This document shows, piece after piece, positions 47,495-59,449 of a stretch of DNA of 64,000 nt. Numbering within the stretch: the stretch's first letter is position 1; every line of letters begins with the position of its first letter. The stretch spans positions 20,416,501-20,480,500 of the forward strand of contig CM061097.1 in NCBI GenBank assembly GCA_030770545.1, read 5' to 3'. The notes under the pieces are model-generated. The model saw nothing but the letters and a program-made list of their open reading frames with translations. It was not told where the DNA came from and made no database searches. Source of the stretch: Macropodus opercularis (Eukaryota; Chordata; Actinopteri; Anabantiformes; Osphronemidae). The position numbers and the translations under genes are program-made.

Positions 47495-48504
47495 GCATGC
47501 TTCAGGCAGACATTAAATTAAGGCAGGTGACTTTGTTCTGGTGACAGCAACATTACATTTCAATGACGTTGCATCTGCAGTTAACACGTTTCAACCCATG
47601 TGAGATTCACCTTAAAACAAAAGGCATTAACTTTACTCTTTCTACCTTTTGTGTCAGGTGACATAAAGTAGTAACTGTCTCTCGTGGACTGGAGCCAGAC
47701 CTCTGAATCCCAGCACCCATTATTATTAATATTACAGATTGAAATACCAGCTTATTGTTGGGAAGTAATTAACCAAACACAGCCCGTAAGGGAAGGCGTC
47801 TTCCTCCACAGACAGCACCTATAGTGGTTACATCTGTGAAAACACAATGTGTCACATAACAGACACACGTCATGGCCTGCTCCAACAAATGCTGCTGCAT
47901 CATGGATGTAAAACAGAATGTGAATGACCATTTACCAACAATAGTAAAAAGAGACATCCACAGTAGCCAAAAACAGCTAATTGAATGAACCCAAGACGGT
48001 TGATTTCGCTCTGTTTGTGGGGTTTGTGTGATGCTTCTTTATTAATTAAAAACAGTAACATTTGCAAACATTTCAATACTGTGTGTGTTCTCAAAACATT
48101 TCTGCAGCAGCATCAGTGCAAAACATAGAAGCCTTCACAAGCCCAGACCAATACTGTGAGTTAATAAGTGTGAAGATGGTAACTTCGTGGTTTTATGGTA
48201 AAACTGACCCATCATTAGGTTTTACAAAGACAAACACACAAATGATTCCTCATATCATTTCTCTTGTGTTGTTTCTGCTGGCTCTGTCTGAAAACTGAAG
48301 GGCAAACAGATGCTTCCTTCTTCAATTCACATTTACCTAAAAAAGCAAAAGATGCCAGCTTTGTCGATCCCTCCCTCACCATTTGCACATTGTTGTGTCT
48401 TTGTTCTTCTTCTCCCTGCTGCGCTCTGCTTTCAGGCACAAAGCAACACTTTGTACAGTGTGTTCTGTCTTTTCACATTTTTGTTTGCTTTTTAAAATCT
48501 CCTT

Positions 48505-49427
48505 TACTCCCTCTTTCTCATTTTATTTTATTTTGGTGAGAATAAAATGACTACTAGTAGAATTCAGTTGCTGAATAACTGAATGCTTTTACTTAACATG
48601 TCTGGCTTTGATATATCAATATATTACATCTAAATAGATCAAAACAAAACTATACTAAACTTAGAGATATCTTTTTTTTCACAAGGTTGGTGACTAAAAG
48701 AACAAGTGCAGAGATCCAAGTAGTGCTAGTCTAGTCTGATTAGACCACAGTGTGTCGTGTTACCCTGAAGTACGTCTACAAATTATTAATAGTAATAGTC
48801 CAGGAACAGTGTTGCTGGTCTTGGAATCATAAAGTTGCATCTAATATTCAGTCAAATTTTGTATGCTAATATTTCATTTCTGAAAAGAGGCTACAAAGTG
48901 TGTGTTTAAAAGTGCACATTAGCTCACCCAGCGAGCATTCATCAGATGTTTCCATGTGAATTGTCAGCTGACTTAGCACCCAGTTTTACAATACAGTTCC
49001 TATTAAAGTGGCGTTAAATGGTTTAGGTGTATAACAGGATGCAGGTAGCAGCTGTGGCGAACACTAGCTGTTTGGCGCGGGTGCAGCCGAAGCCCCTTTG
49101 TTTGCTGGGCAGCTCTGTGGAACATAAAGGTTCTGATTTGTGATATTTGGTCTGTGAAACTACTGTAACACTACGAGTAGCGTCACGCTCACTTTTCTTA
49201 AATCTTGGGGGAAAGAAATGTCACAATAATATTACTTGGCAGGTTATTACAGACTGAGCTTTCGAAAAATCATTCCTCCTCTTCATCTCAAGCACAAGCT
49301 CTCACACGAACGAGCCAGTACGAACCATTTGCGTCTTCATTTGAATGTTTCATCTCTCCGCCCATATTTTCCACTCACTCACTCACACGCACAGACAAAC
49401 AGCACATGACACCGGAGCATCGGCGCC
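48505..49427 (-). terminator. nr5a1: nr5a1 3' UTR and candidate polyadenylation signals
   Basis: Minus-strand AATAAA occurs at 48527-48522 (about 0.9 kb after the stop), and again at 48043-48038 and 47125-47120. The first gives the simplest 3' UTR. The last would bring the transcript end next to that of adgrd2. The sequence cannot decide between them. Confidence 0.45.
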
Positions 49428-49681
49428 TCACACACAAGCTCGCTTGGCGTGCAGCATCTCAATGAGCAGGTTGTTGCAGGGCACCTCACCGCTCAGATGC
49501 ATGTAGCACAAGTAGTCCTCAGCCTGTGTACTGAGGGTGCGCAGCTCCGGCAGCCGCACCATGAGCTGGCTGAACTTCTCCTGGAACTGCGGGTAGGTGG
49601 ACATGGTGTACTCCAGCAGAGCCCCGTTCACCTGCTCCTGCACGCCCTCGACAAAGGCCTGGTTCTCCAGCAGTTTCACAT
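49428..49681 (-). CDS. nr5a1: nr5a1 exon 7: end of ligand-binding domain and AF-2 helix
   Basis: The acceptor tgtatctgtacag is followed by codons for NVKLLENQAFVEGVQEQ and so on, ending NNLLIEMLHAKRACV and TGA at 49430-49428. LLIEML is the AF-2 coactivator helix. The tail HAKRA resembles NR5A2 and other fish NR5A proteins more than mammalian NR5A1 (QAKQT) and has two extra residues (CV). Confidence 0.94.
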
Positions 49682-51656
49682 CTGTACAGATACAGAGAAC
49701 GTGCACCATTAGTCCACGTTTCCTCACTGATAAACCTACCGTATGAACATTTCACGTTTTGGTCTTTAGGACGATTTTCAGCTTCAGCTCCTATATCGAT
49801 AAAATGCTGCACCTGTGAACATCAAACTGTACCACTTGACTCTACCAACACCTGAAGACACCAATGAAAACTATATTAGATTCCTTGTGATTCTGAGTAT
49901 TAAATCATACACTTTAGCTAAAATGACTTTTCTTCCAAACTCAACAGCTGAAAATGTTCTACGTCATTATGTAATTTGTCAAATTTTGGGGGCAAAATAG
50001 GAGATGAAGTGTAAAAGCAATAAAGCAAGTAAATAAATCAATGCAAAGTCAATGATGCACGGAAACTGAAATGTACACGTGATATTTATATATGATGACA
50101 AGGCGATGATGATAGTTTAGATAATTCTACGCAGTAAAATTACAGATTCAGTTACAGATACCTTTATGTTGAAAGGTTAGTGATTCTGATCTTTTTCATG
50201 TGAGCTAACAAGCATTTTAAAATTACAATTTGGTTTTTATGACAAATGTTTAAGACTGGTGCAAACTTCAAAAATCAAGTCAGTGAAAGTGGAATATTTA
50301 TTCATCTCGTGACAGATTTGGTCACAGACCTGCTCGGGGGGCACTTTTATCTCAGCTTTCCCTGCACAAAAATAATAAAGCAGAATTATCAGTGTTGTTG
50401 TAAATCTGTTACATGTGTCACATTTGTGCTGTTACTGACACACACAAAATAAAACAGTAGCACTGAGAATATAGAAGCTTTTCATTGTACAGGTTTCCAT
50501 TGGAAAACATAAAATGTATATGTTATACTTGCTATTTTAAAATGTATGCAGTGAAAGCAGCAAAAAACGAAAAAATATTTTTAAAATGACGGCTTCATTC
50601 TGGTTGTGACCATGAACATGGGTGAATTTGAACAAAGGCAGAGGAACATGCTGCTTTGAGTTGACTTGACTGACTTGACATAAAACATAAAATAATGTAT
50701 TAAAAAACAAAAGGTTAAGCCTCTTAATGATATTGGAAAAATATTTAGTTTTAACTTTGGCAACGTATCTCCACGATGTCATTTGTTCTGCACTGCAAAC
50801 ATTTCCATGTACTTACATTTCCATTTAATTTCTTTGGTTGACAAGCACACAGACGCACAGCGAGCATGACCAACACACACCACACAAGAAGAGGAAGCAG
50901 CTCATTCATCCACAACAATGCAACAAGTCTCAATTAAACCCAAACATTCAGTCTTTCCAGAGAGGTACAACATAAAACACATTATCGTAAAACCGCAGTG
51001 CAGCAATGTGCTTTGCGCTGGTGACAGCTCGTCAATCATCTGCCTGCGCTGTGGCGTTTGGTTCTCAAGCCAGTTCCAGAGCTCGTCTGTGTTAAAGCCA
51101 CCTAACCGAACTCTCACCTGCTTCAGTTAGTTGGTGTCCAGAAATGAATATTAAAATGAATGTGGAGTTGGTCAGGCCGATATCTTCATTACTGCTTTAA
51201 TAGAGCACATTATACAGATCGATGCCTGTGATGTGTTGGGTCATTGAAGACACATTGAACCTGGACATATTGGTACCAGGTTCTAGTTCTATTGGTACTG
51301 TGTACAACGGCACCATAATATTTAATACACATAGATTTATAGACACATTTACAGTTTTATGGTATTGTCTAAAATTAATTAACATTAATATAAAACACAA
51401 GACTATTACGTATTGTTACTGTAAAAATATACACATATGAAATGAAAAAACCCACAGAACTGCAAAATGTAGTTCAGTAGTTGAAGGATGCAAATGTTAG
51501 AGTCTGTGATGAACCAAATGAGAATTTAGTCGGTATTTAAATATTATTTGCTACAAATTTCAATGTAGGAACTTGATTGTGTTTTTAGCTATGTGTGACG
51601 TCAGTGTGTTTATGTACAATGTTCAGCTTGATTGAACTAATAAAGTGTTTCATTGA

Positions 51657-51710
<54 letters not shown>

Positions 51711-54700
51711 ATTTTTATTTGAGGCTTGACAGTTTTTGTTGTTGTGTTATCTAGAAGCCCATGTATAGGCTGTATTAAGCTATATTTAATATTATTTGGC
51801 TTGTTTCTAATAGTCTAATAACAGTTTTTGCTATGTTTTTTCAACTGCATTACGTCAATTCAGTTGACCGACCCACTTTATGAAAACTCTATGCACTGGT
51901 GAGAGCAACACATGTTGAAATGTCAGCATGTACTCAGGAATCTTGAAACTAGTTAAAACCTTCACAGAATCATCAACATGCAAGGAAAACATAACTCAGA
52001 AAGCTGCGTCCAACACCTTCATGATAGTCTAAACGTGAGCTGCCAGGTTCAGGCTTTACCTATACCTTATCTGTGAAATGTGTGTGTGAGTGTGTGTGTG
52101 CGTGTGTGTGTGTGCGTGCATGCGTGTGTGTGCGTTCGTGTGTGTGTGTGTGAGACAATAGGCAGGCCCTCCGGTGGACTGACATTCAGCATCAGCTGAG
52201 CCCATCTTAGAGAACCTATTCACACAGTAATTAAATGTTTTGAATCACTGTTCTGAATCATCTTTTCAAACTGCTTAAGGGCAATTAAATTACCCCCGAC
52301 AAACCTGACTCTGAAGATGAGGCAGAGTGAGCGCGCCAATAAAGAAGCTGCCAGCAAAGACAGCAAATATTTTCTTCCTATGACAAGTGCTCTCCCCATT
52401 CAAAAGCTTTTTGTTCCCTGCTTTGCCAGCGCTAAACAGCAAACACTTCTGGGAATCTGGACAAGCCACATCTATGCTCTCTCCATTTGCAGAAGCCGCT
52501 ACATGAATGTCAGTCGTGCAATCGAATGATAGACCCATCCATTACGCTTCTTTTGAATACCATTAGTGGACAATGGAGGAGGATGTCTTTGTTAACATTA
52601 GCTTTTGTCAACACTACAAATTTAATTAAGAGAAACAGACCAGTTTAGAAATCCACTTATAACCTATCAAATAGGTTATAAACATAAAAATAGGATTATT
52701 TGCAGTTTTTTATTGAAACGTTGCTGTTGCTATTTAAATTCTGGCATCAGTATGATCCTGCAGTCCCATGAACACTGATAGATTTTTGTCTCTATTAAAA
52801 ACTATTTCTGAAAAGCATCCCCAGGCTAAACATGGAAGCTTGAAGGCTGCAGAACAGTGACATCAACAATGTCTTACTTAAAAGATAACACACGCTATTG
52901 TTTTAAAGCCTCATTAACCCAATATGTCTTTGTGAACACAATATTTAAATATTAGAATAATATAACGCCAGTACTGGCATTTTTCAGTTCAGCATTTGAG
53001 CTCATTCAGTGACTACGTCTGAGTATGAGGTTGACTCACTGGGGTTGAACAGAAGGAGGAATTTCATGCAGGCGATCTCCCTGCGGTCGACCTGCAGCAC
53101 CCGCAGCCTTGTTGCCAGCTCTTGACCTCTCTGGACGAGACTGGACAGAGTTGCCTCAGCTTGGGACAAGATTGACGACAGCTCGACCTGTACAGCACAG
53201 ACCTCTGGTTATTTTCTAGAGCCCTTAAAGCCTCTCAAGTGTAGCACTTGAAATTCCAAGCCAAACATTGTGTGCTTCACTCGCTACTGTATTTTTTCAC
53301 TATATTATCTTTTTAGGTAAGATGACACATGGCTAATTGCGGTAATGTAAAGTACACTGAACTGTTTCACATATATAACGAATATAATATTATATATAAT
53401 ACAGCCTGCAATATTGTTATGCGGAACATGTCCACCACAACCAAACAATTTAACGAGCTCTATGCATGAAGAAAGACACATTGGATGATTAGTACCAAGC
53501 TGGTTAATATGATATGTGAACTGAGCACAGCCACGGTCAGCAACAGCGCAACTGGTCTGAGTTTCACAAATGAGGTGTTGTGCAAGTGAATGCAAGTGAC
53601 TTGGCATCGCGTGGATAGGAAGCTGTGAGAGGGAGTCGTTACCTCCTGGCCGGTCACCAGCAGCATACTCTCTTCCTTTCCATGTTGCACTTGTCTGAAA
53701 ATGTGATCCAGCACCAGAAGTTCCGACCAGCAGTTATGGAGCAGCTTCATTTGATCTCCCACCTTCAGGACATAGACAGACAGAAAAGGGGAAGGGGCTT
53801 AAAAATGAGGCTTATGAGGCTGAAGACGCATGACCACCTCAGCCCACCTCTGTCTGACCCCTTGCTTCAGTATGTTCTAGGGTGTGTGCCAGTAATTCCG
53901 TAGCCTCGGCCGTTAATAGGCCAGACACACATTTACTGAACAGGGAGCTGACAGAATGTCCCTCTGAATCAGTTCGGCTGCAGAAGACAACAAACTTGTG
54001 TCTTGTGTTGGCCCCACTTTCATCTGAACTTGTGCAGCGGAGGGGATATGAGTGTACAGTGATAACGGAAGGGGTTAAGGAAGCAAGAGGTCTCTGTGAC
54101 CTGCACCGCTTCCTCTCAGACAGGAGCCGGCCACAAAAATCAGTATATAGAAAACATAGAGTGGCTTGATTTCAGTCTCTCACTGTTCGTGCTCATTGGA
54201 ATGCAAAACCGCCTTTTATGTATTGTATTGTATTGTATTGTGGTTCTGTATGTTTAAATGTTGCATGTGTACAGTAGCTGTTGTAGCTTCATCCAGCGGC
54301 GCTCGGCCTTTTGTGCTGTTTCTTCTAACGGTCATACAAATCAGTTTTTCTACCATCTTCGGCTTTAAAGTCAAGTTTGTCCTCCTGTGAAACACATTGC
54401 ATTGAAACCTTTTGCATCTTACTATTTGATTTAAGTGAACTCTACACGACTACCAGTTATTTATACCATGACGTTGGGCACGTGAGGCCCAAGCTCAAAG
54501 TAACAAAAGGACAGCTTTCTACTAATGCTATGTTTTACCTGCACTACGTCATGTAAGTCAAGTGGCAAACATTGTGTGAATTGAATAAACTGGTTGTATT
54601 TTCCCTTAAATAGAGAAAAGGCTGGACCTCCTACTGCAAACAGCGACTCTTGTAACAATCTGCTTTTATCAGATGACCTGCAGGACATTAAACGGAGGAG

Positions 54701-57700
54701 AGACGATATACAGATGTTTTACGAGCTTACAGAATAATAGTATTTTGTATTTTAGTGCAATTTCTCTGGCAGGTAGAACAAGAATGTTAATAGGTTTACA
54801 TAATAGAAATGAGGATTAAAAGATGTGAAAAATATTGAGTCAAATGAAAGTGATTTTAAATGAGAGCAGCCTTTCTTGTCTTGATACAAAACTGTGGATG
54901 TGTATTTTGTAACTCCAGTGTCTGAATCACCCAAAATGCGTGTGTGTGTGTGTGTGTTTCAAATGAAATGTCCTTCAGCAGTGTAACCATTTACATTGGG
55001 AGCACTTCCTCATTAACATCTTCCATGTTGAACAGGCGAATGTAAGGTCAAACACATCACATGACATCTTCAGAAATCAATAGCTTCCATTCTGCTTACG
55101 ATTAATAACAATGTATACTGGTGCAGTGCAGACCTGCAGTTGCAAGCTGACATTCCCCCGTTATCGTCTGCATGGAATGTAATTATCCAGCCTAGAAAAA
55201 CAACTCTGGGAGGCTGTCTTGGCAAACTATGCACAGCTTTGTTCTCACTGTCCATGTTGTCTGTAAAACGCTCTGACTGTCAACGGAAACGCAGCCGTGA
55301 GAACGGCACAAAGCCGCAAACTGCACAGAAAGGGAAAAGTCATTTTTTACGTACGCTGATGCAGCCGCTGGATTAATGGCAGCTAATAGAAGGCTGCAGT
55401 TCGGTTCCACGTTCTTCATGCCTCACAGCACACGGTGAAATCATTCAGCCTCAGTGCAGCCTGTTGAACATGCTGCCTTTAAAAACCGTGTATATATATA
55501 TACTGTGACATGACACAAACCTGGGAGCAGAGCACACCCAGAGCCGATACACGGGAATGTTCGTCTATTTCAACTTACTGTACATTTCCAGATTAAATGT
55601 GTGTTTCTGTGTGGAAGTGAAGGGACTCTACGTTATGTTTTGTAGCGTCTTAGCTACTGTCCTGTGCGGTTAATACAGAGTTGCACTTCAGCCAGATACC
55701 TAGTCGTTAGTCTGAGAAACACCACAGTGTGATCTTTGTTTCTGGCACAAGTAACATTAAAAAGCTCAAATATAAAAACAACAGGACTACTTTTCATTTA
55801 GTAATGTCATTAAATCATCTATTCAGTCAACAAGCTATGGTCACTACACCAACACATGAGCAAAGGCCTGATATTGGCGTAAATAAGACTAGTGTTGGAC
55901 GAGCGACCTCCAGCTGACAACAGCCACATGTTCCAACCTCTGGCAGTCCCACATTGAATAACTGTCAATAAGGGAACGAAGTAAAAGTATCTGATCAAGA
56001 GGTGAAGACGATTCTCACCAAGGCCTGAATCGTGTTTTTGTTGCCAGTTACTTCATTGCGTCTTGTCGACAGATGTGTGTTTGTCAGCACAGAGATGTGA
56101 TATTATGAAGATTAGCGTCTTTGTTTTGTGATACAACAATCCTTCATTTTCAGTCGGAGCAGTAGGTCCTTTCAGCAGCACATTTTACCACAGCAGCACC
56201 ACAAAGATGATGACAGATGATTCAAATAAACACCCCAGTACCGAGGAACCTGTACATTTAGAACTAGTCAGCTGTCAATAGATTCACTTTATGCTGAAAG
56301 GAATATAATGTGAGCTGAGAAGCGTCTTATCGCTTCAGGTAAACGTTACGTAAGCATCCTTCTTTTTATTTGAGGGATTTTTAGAATACGTTTTTAATAT
56401 ATTATTGGAGAACAAATATCAAATATAGCCATTGGTACAACATTGTGCTAAATGAATGAACATTAAAAATCCAATCCCACTGCAGATGAACAGCCTCCAC
56501 CTTTCAAAGTAATATTTCATTGCTTTAGAACATTTTCTGTTTTATTCTAATCTTATTTGTGGCATTTATGATTATTAATGATTATTTATTGTCCATTTCA
56601 AGTGTTTAGTTGTAATTCTCAACAAGGTACAGCAACACGAGAACAATAAGCTTTAACAATAATGTACATTAATTATGTACGCGTGTATGTGTATGTATTT
56701 ATGTGCCCGGCTGTGTAATGTAATCTGTCAGTGTCTGCAGTGAGAGGACCACAGTCCTCTGAAGGGTTTGAACTCACCCTGAGCTCCTTGAAGAAGATGC
56801 AGCTCCGAGCCCACTCCACTATGGAGAAAAGAGTCTGGTCTGCCATGCGACACATGAGGCTAAAGGTGCTGGGCTTCTCCAGTCGGCCCCGGCCGCCCTG
56901 CTCCTGCTGCAGGTGAGTGATGATCTTATTCTGCACCACCAGTTCATCTGGATCGCACTGCAACAACTCCAGCACCAGCGGAGGCAGGCTGGGCAGCTGC
57001 GGTGAGGTTGAGGGGTACATGTCTGGGTACGGGTATCCTGTCAGAGATTCAGGGGAGCTGGTGTAGTCAGGACACTCTGCTTTAATTGCTCTGCCAGGGA
57101 AGGTTGTGTACTGGTACTGAGCAGTGAGCGGCACATGCGACTGCATGGCCACACCCAGGGACGGGGGTCCGTAGAGACTGGCTTCGTAGTCTGTGGGGGT
57201 GATGGAGCTCGGGGTGGAGGGGAGCAGGCTTTTGGAGATGGTGGGCAGGCTGTGCAGGCTGTTGGTGAAGCCATAGTCAGTCTGCAGAGGAGAGGCCGAC
57301 GGAGGAGCTGCGCTCTCCAGCTTGAACCCGTTGGATCGTATCAAAGCTTTTTTCTGCTGTTTCAAGGCCCTGTCTCTCTTGTACATGGGCCCAAATTTGT
57401 TCCTTCCCCCACGCATGCGGTCTGCACGCACCGCTGTCACACAAGAAACAAGAGGTGAAAAGCAGGTCAGATGAAACAGGGTCTTCTCAAGTCTCCTACT
57501 CTTTAATGCAGCAGTGGCATCTGTTCCTACACATGTTATTTCAGATATACTGAATATTGTCGCTTCCATTTTTAGGCCTGAGAAAAATCCCCAGTCTGTG
57601 CACTCCACCACTTCTGTAGCCTTAATAGAGCTTTTGATTTAAAACGAGGGAGTCTCCGGGGTTTTATCAGTAAGTCAAGCAAGTCATGCGTGTGTTTGCT

Positions 57701-59049
57701 TTTTTTATTCGCTACGGAAACAGGTGCTTTCCTGCATTGCTGTCTGGAAATTAATCCCACACGAACTGAAAAAATACAAGGGAGCATCCAGCTCGAAATG
57801 TAATAATTACTTGACTCATTGGGGTTTAATTCGTTCGTAATTCACCTTCTAGCCGCATCCCGACGTTGAGGCATTTCTGGAAGCGGCAGAAAGGACACCT
57901 CTTCCGCTGGGTCTTGTCTATCTTACACTCCTGGTTCTCCGCACACGTGTACCGCTTGTTGTTCTGCACCGTCCTCTTGAAGAAGCCCTGCAAAGCGGAG
58001 GCGCGTTAGAGGCGTTCGGCGCTTTGAGCATCCGTCCCTTAAAATCATACGGACAGGCCACGTGAACGCATCACTGTGGCGGAAGGGTTTAGCAGCTGCT
58101 GTGTGTTGAAAGCTTTTACGTTTTACGGTTTTCCAAAATCAACGTTTTACGAAATCAAGAAGTCGGTAAAATTACAACTTAAATTAATTATTTTTTTTAA
58201 ATCATGTGAAATAACAAAATGTTTTTATTGGGCGTTTTTGTCTGTTACCTTGCAGCTCTCGCAGGTGAGTAGACCGTAGTGGTATCCAGACACCTTGTCT
58301 CCACACACAGGGCACAGCTCTTCCAGGTCATCATCATATGTGTATTCCATAACCTTCAAAGTCACACCTGAGAGCGCACAGAGGCTATTTATGAAAACTA
58401 AAATCAATCACACATGAGAAATTCAACCATGAAAACGATACATTTTATATTTACTAGGCAAGAGACGTGAATGCGAAAATAAAAATTTAAATCATGAAGC
58501 GCGTTACATTTTATTTTGAAGTGATCCAATTAATTTTAATTTTACTGAGCGATAATAACGACAAGTTGTATTTATTAAAGCTCTAGAGAAAGTAATAAAC
58601 CAGACTGAAGCAGCCTTTGTATTTTTATTAAGTGTGTCCGTCTGTTACCAGATGTACAACCGCAAATATAAATAGACAAACGTGTAAATGGTCGAACCTT
58701 ATTTAATTAGGTCAACTAAAATACACACAAGACACAAGAGTCGTTACGAGGTTAGAAACAAAACGCTGTTCACAGTAAAATGATAGAGTGAATTTATTTG
58801 GCAGGATTTCCACGGAGCGCGCAGGCCGAACTTCTTACTGCGCTTCTCTAAATTCTTCTGTGTCTAAATCCACCAATGTAAACGATTCTTCATCCATCGA
58901 CCGCGTTTAGCGTAAACACGGAATAAAAAAACTCAGAGTAAAGATTAAGACTAATGTAAAAATCGCTTTTCTGAAACCAGACAGTTCGGTTCGGTGTCCA
59001 CTGAGTCTTCGCGGGCCAGAGACGCGCACGTGTCCCAGCAGCAGAACGC

Positions 59050-59112
<63 letters not shown>

Positions 59113-59449
59113 TCGATATATTTTACGTTGTTAAACTGTCCTTCACTTCCAATTTAAACCTGTTGCTACTGCCGTGGACTATTCCACGTTATCACCACCA
59201 TTATTGTTAACAAAATTTGATGTATTCCCTTTTTTTACGTTATTTGAATTATGAATTCTCAATATTTAATATAATTGCATTTTTAAAAAGAGCTGCTTTG
59301 TTCTGAGTTAGTTAGTTAGTTGAGTTGCTTGCAGATCACATTTCTATCATATTATTTTGAAGAGCGCTCGCATCGTTATATGAATCTTTTCTGTGCCTGC
59401 ACGCGGTATAGAAGTGGACGCACTTACCGTGAGCCTTGTCTCCCAGCAT
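49428..59449 (-). CDS. nr5a1: Nuclear receptor NR5A1 (steroidogenic factor 1, SF-1/Ad4BP), complete, 7 exons
   Basis: SF-1 is an orphan nuclear receptor that binds YCAAGGYCR half-sites as a monomer and drives steroidogenic, adrenal, gonadal and pituitary gene expression. Coding exons on the minus strand: 59449-59428, 58367-58249, 57987-57846, 57433-56778, 53762-53643, 53187-53040, 49681-49428. All junctions are GT/AG and phases agree. From the conserved start (58350) the product is 473 residues (human 461). Domains: DNA-binding domain 13-77 with all eight zinc cysteines (13, 16, 30, 33, 49, 55, 65, 68), P-box CESCKG, FTZ-F1 box 82-111, hinge, ligand-binding domain about 225-473, AF-2 LLIEML (461-466). 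SUMO motifs FKLE (K119) and IKAE (K199) and the hinge Ser-Pro (S208) align with human K119, K194 and S203. Synteny with adgrd2 and hinge similarity favour NR5A1 over NR5A2. Which teleost paralogue it is remains open. Confidence 0.95.
51656..51710. repeat. (ATT)n microsatellite
   Basis: About 17 tandem units in nr5a1 intron 6. Confidence 0.95.
52078..52153. repeat. Imperfect (TG)n microsatellite
   Basis: TG tract with CG and CA interruptions in nr5a1 intron 6. Confidence 0.9.
52160..52560. promoter_or_regulatory. Candidate conserved element in nr5a1 intron 6
   Basis: A non-repetitive block of about 400 nt (around gggcaattaaattaccccc and ccattcaaaagctttttgtt) that stands out from surrounding AT-rich and microsatellite sequence. 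In mouse, intron 6 of this gene holds the pituitary gonadotrope and hypothalamic (VMH) enhancers. Homology to either is not shown here. Confidence 0.3.
53040..53187 (-). CDS. nr5a1: nr5a1 exon 6: ligand-binding domain
   Basis: 148 nt encoding VELSSILSQAEATLSSLV, then QRGQELATRLRVLQVDRRE, then ACMKFLLLFNP, ending in phase 1 before gtgagt. It matches the VELTTV...LDRQEFVCLKFIILF segment of mammalian SF-1 (helices 6-9). Confidence 0.94.
53643..53762 (-). CDS. nr5a1: nr5a1 exon 5: ligand-binding domain
   Basis: 120 nt, 40 residues starting VGDQMKLLHNCWSELLVLDH and continuing IFRQVQHGKEESMLLVTGQE. This is the most conserved stretch of the NR5A ligand-binding domain (helices 3-5). Both ends are phase 0. 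The exon boundary after GQE matches human NR5A1. Confidence 0.95.
54219..54241. repeat. (GTATT)n microsatellite
   Basis: Four to five tandem GTATT units in nr5a1 intron 4. Confidence 0.85.
54939..54957. repeat. (GT)n microsatellite
   Basis: Short GT tract in nr5a1 intron 4. Confidence 0.85.
55130..55430. promoter_or_regulatory. Candidate conserved element in nr5a1 intron 4
   Basis: A non-repetitive block containing ccgctggattaatggcagct, within the intron that in mouse holds the fetal adrenal enhancer. It was picked by texture and position only. Confidence 0.22.
56778..57433 (-). CDS. nr5a1: nr5a1 exon 4: FTZ-F1 box, hinge, start of ligand-binding domain
   Basis: 656 nt encoding residues 82-300. 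It begins AVRADRMRGGRNKFGPMYKR, the A-box/FTZ-F1 box that contacts bases 5' of the core half-site and carries a basic nuclear-localisation run. The hinge is rich in Ser, Pro and Tyr and keeps FPGRAIKAE and a following SSPES. The ligand-binding domain starts near PPLVLELLQCDPDE and continues to CRMADQTLFSIVEWAR. The donor is agg/gtgagt in phase 0. Confidence 0.95.
57846..57987 (-). CDS. nr5a1: nr5a1 exon 3: second zinc finger
   Basis: 142 nt encoding GFFKRTVQNNKRYTC, then ENQECKIDKTQRKRC, then FCRFQKCLNVGMRLE. All four cysteines of zinc finger 2 are present. It ends in phase 1 at gaag/gtgaat. The first residue completes the CESCKG P-box shared by NR5A receptors. Confidence 0.96.
58249..58367 (-). 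CDS. nr5a1: nr5a1 exon 2: conserved start and first zinc finger
   Basis: The acceptor ctctcag is followed by 17 nt and the ATG at 58350-58348. It encodes MEYTYDDDLEELCPVC and then GDKVSGYHYGLLTCESCK, a near copy of mammalian SF-1/LRH-1. It contains the first zinc finger and most of the P-box that reads the AGGTCA core. The donor is aag/gtaaca in phase 0. Confidence 0.96.
59051..59110. repeat. (TTA)n microsatellite
   Basis: Twenty tandem TTA units in nr5a1 intron 1, about 320 nt from exon 1. Confidence 0.95.

Noticed and set aside
51656..51710. Regular tandem repeats as a possible CRISPR array
   Set aside because: These are trinucleotide and dinucleotide microsatellites without spacers, in an animal genome.
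49428..59449. Calling the nuclear receptor NR5A2 (LRH-1) because it ends HAKRA
   Set aside because: The hinge sequence, the short N-terminus and the adgrd2 neighbour point to NR5A1; HAKRA-type ends also occur in fish NR5A1.
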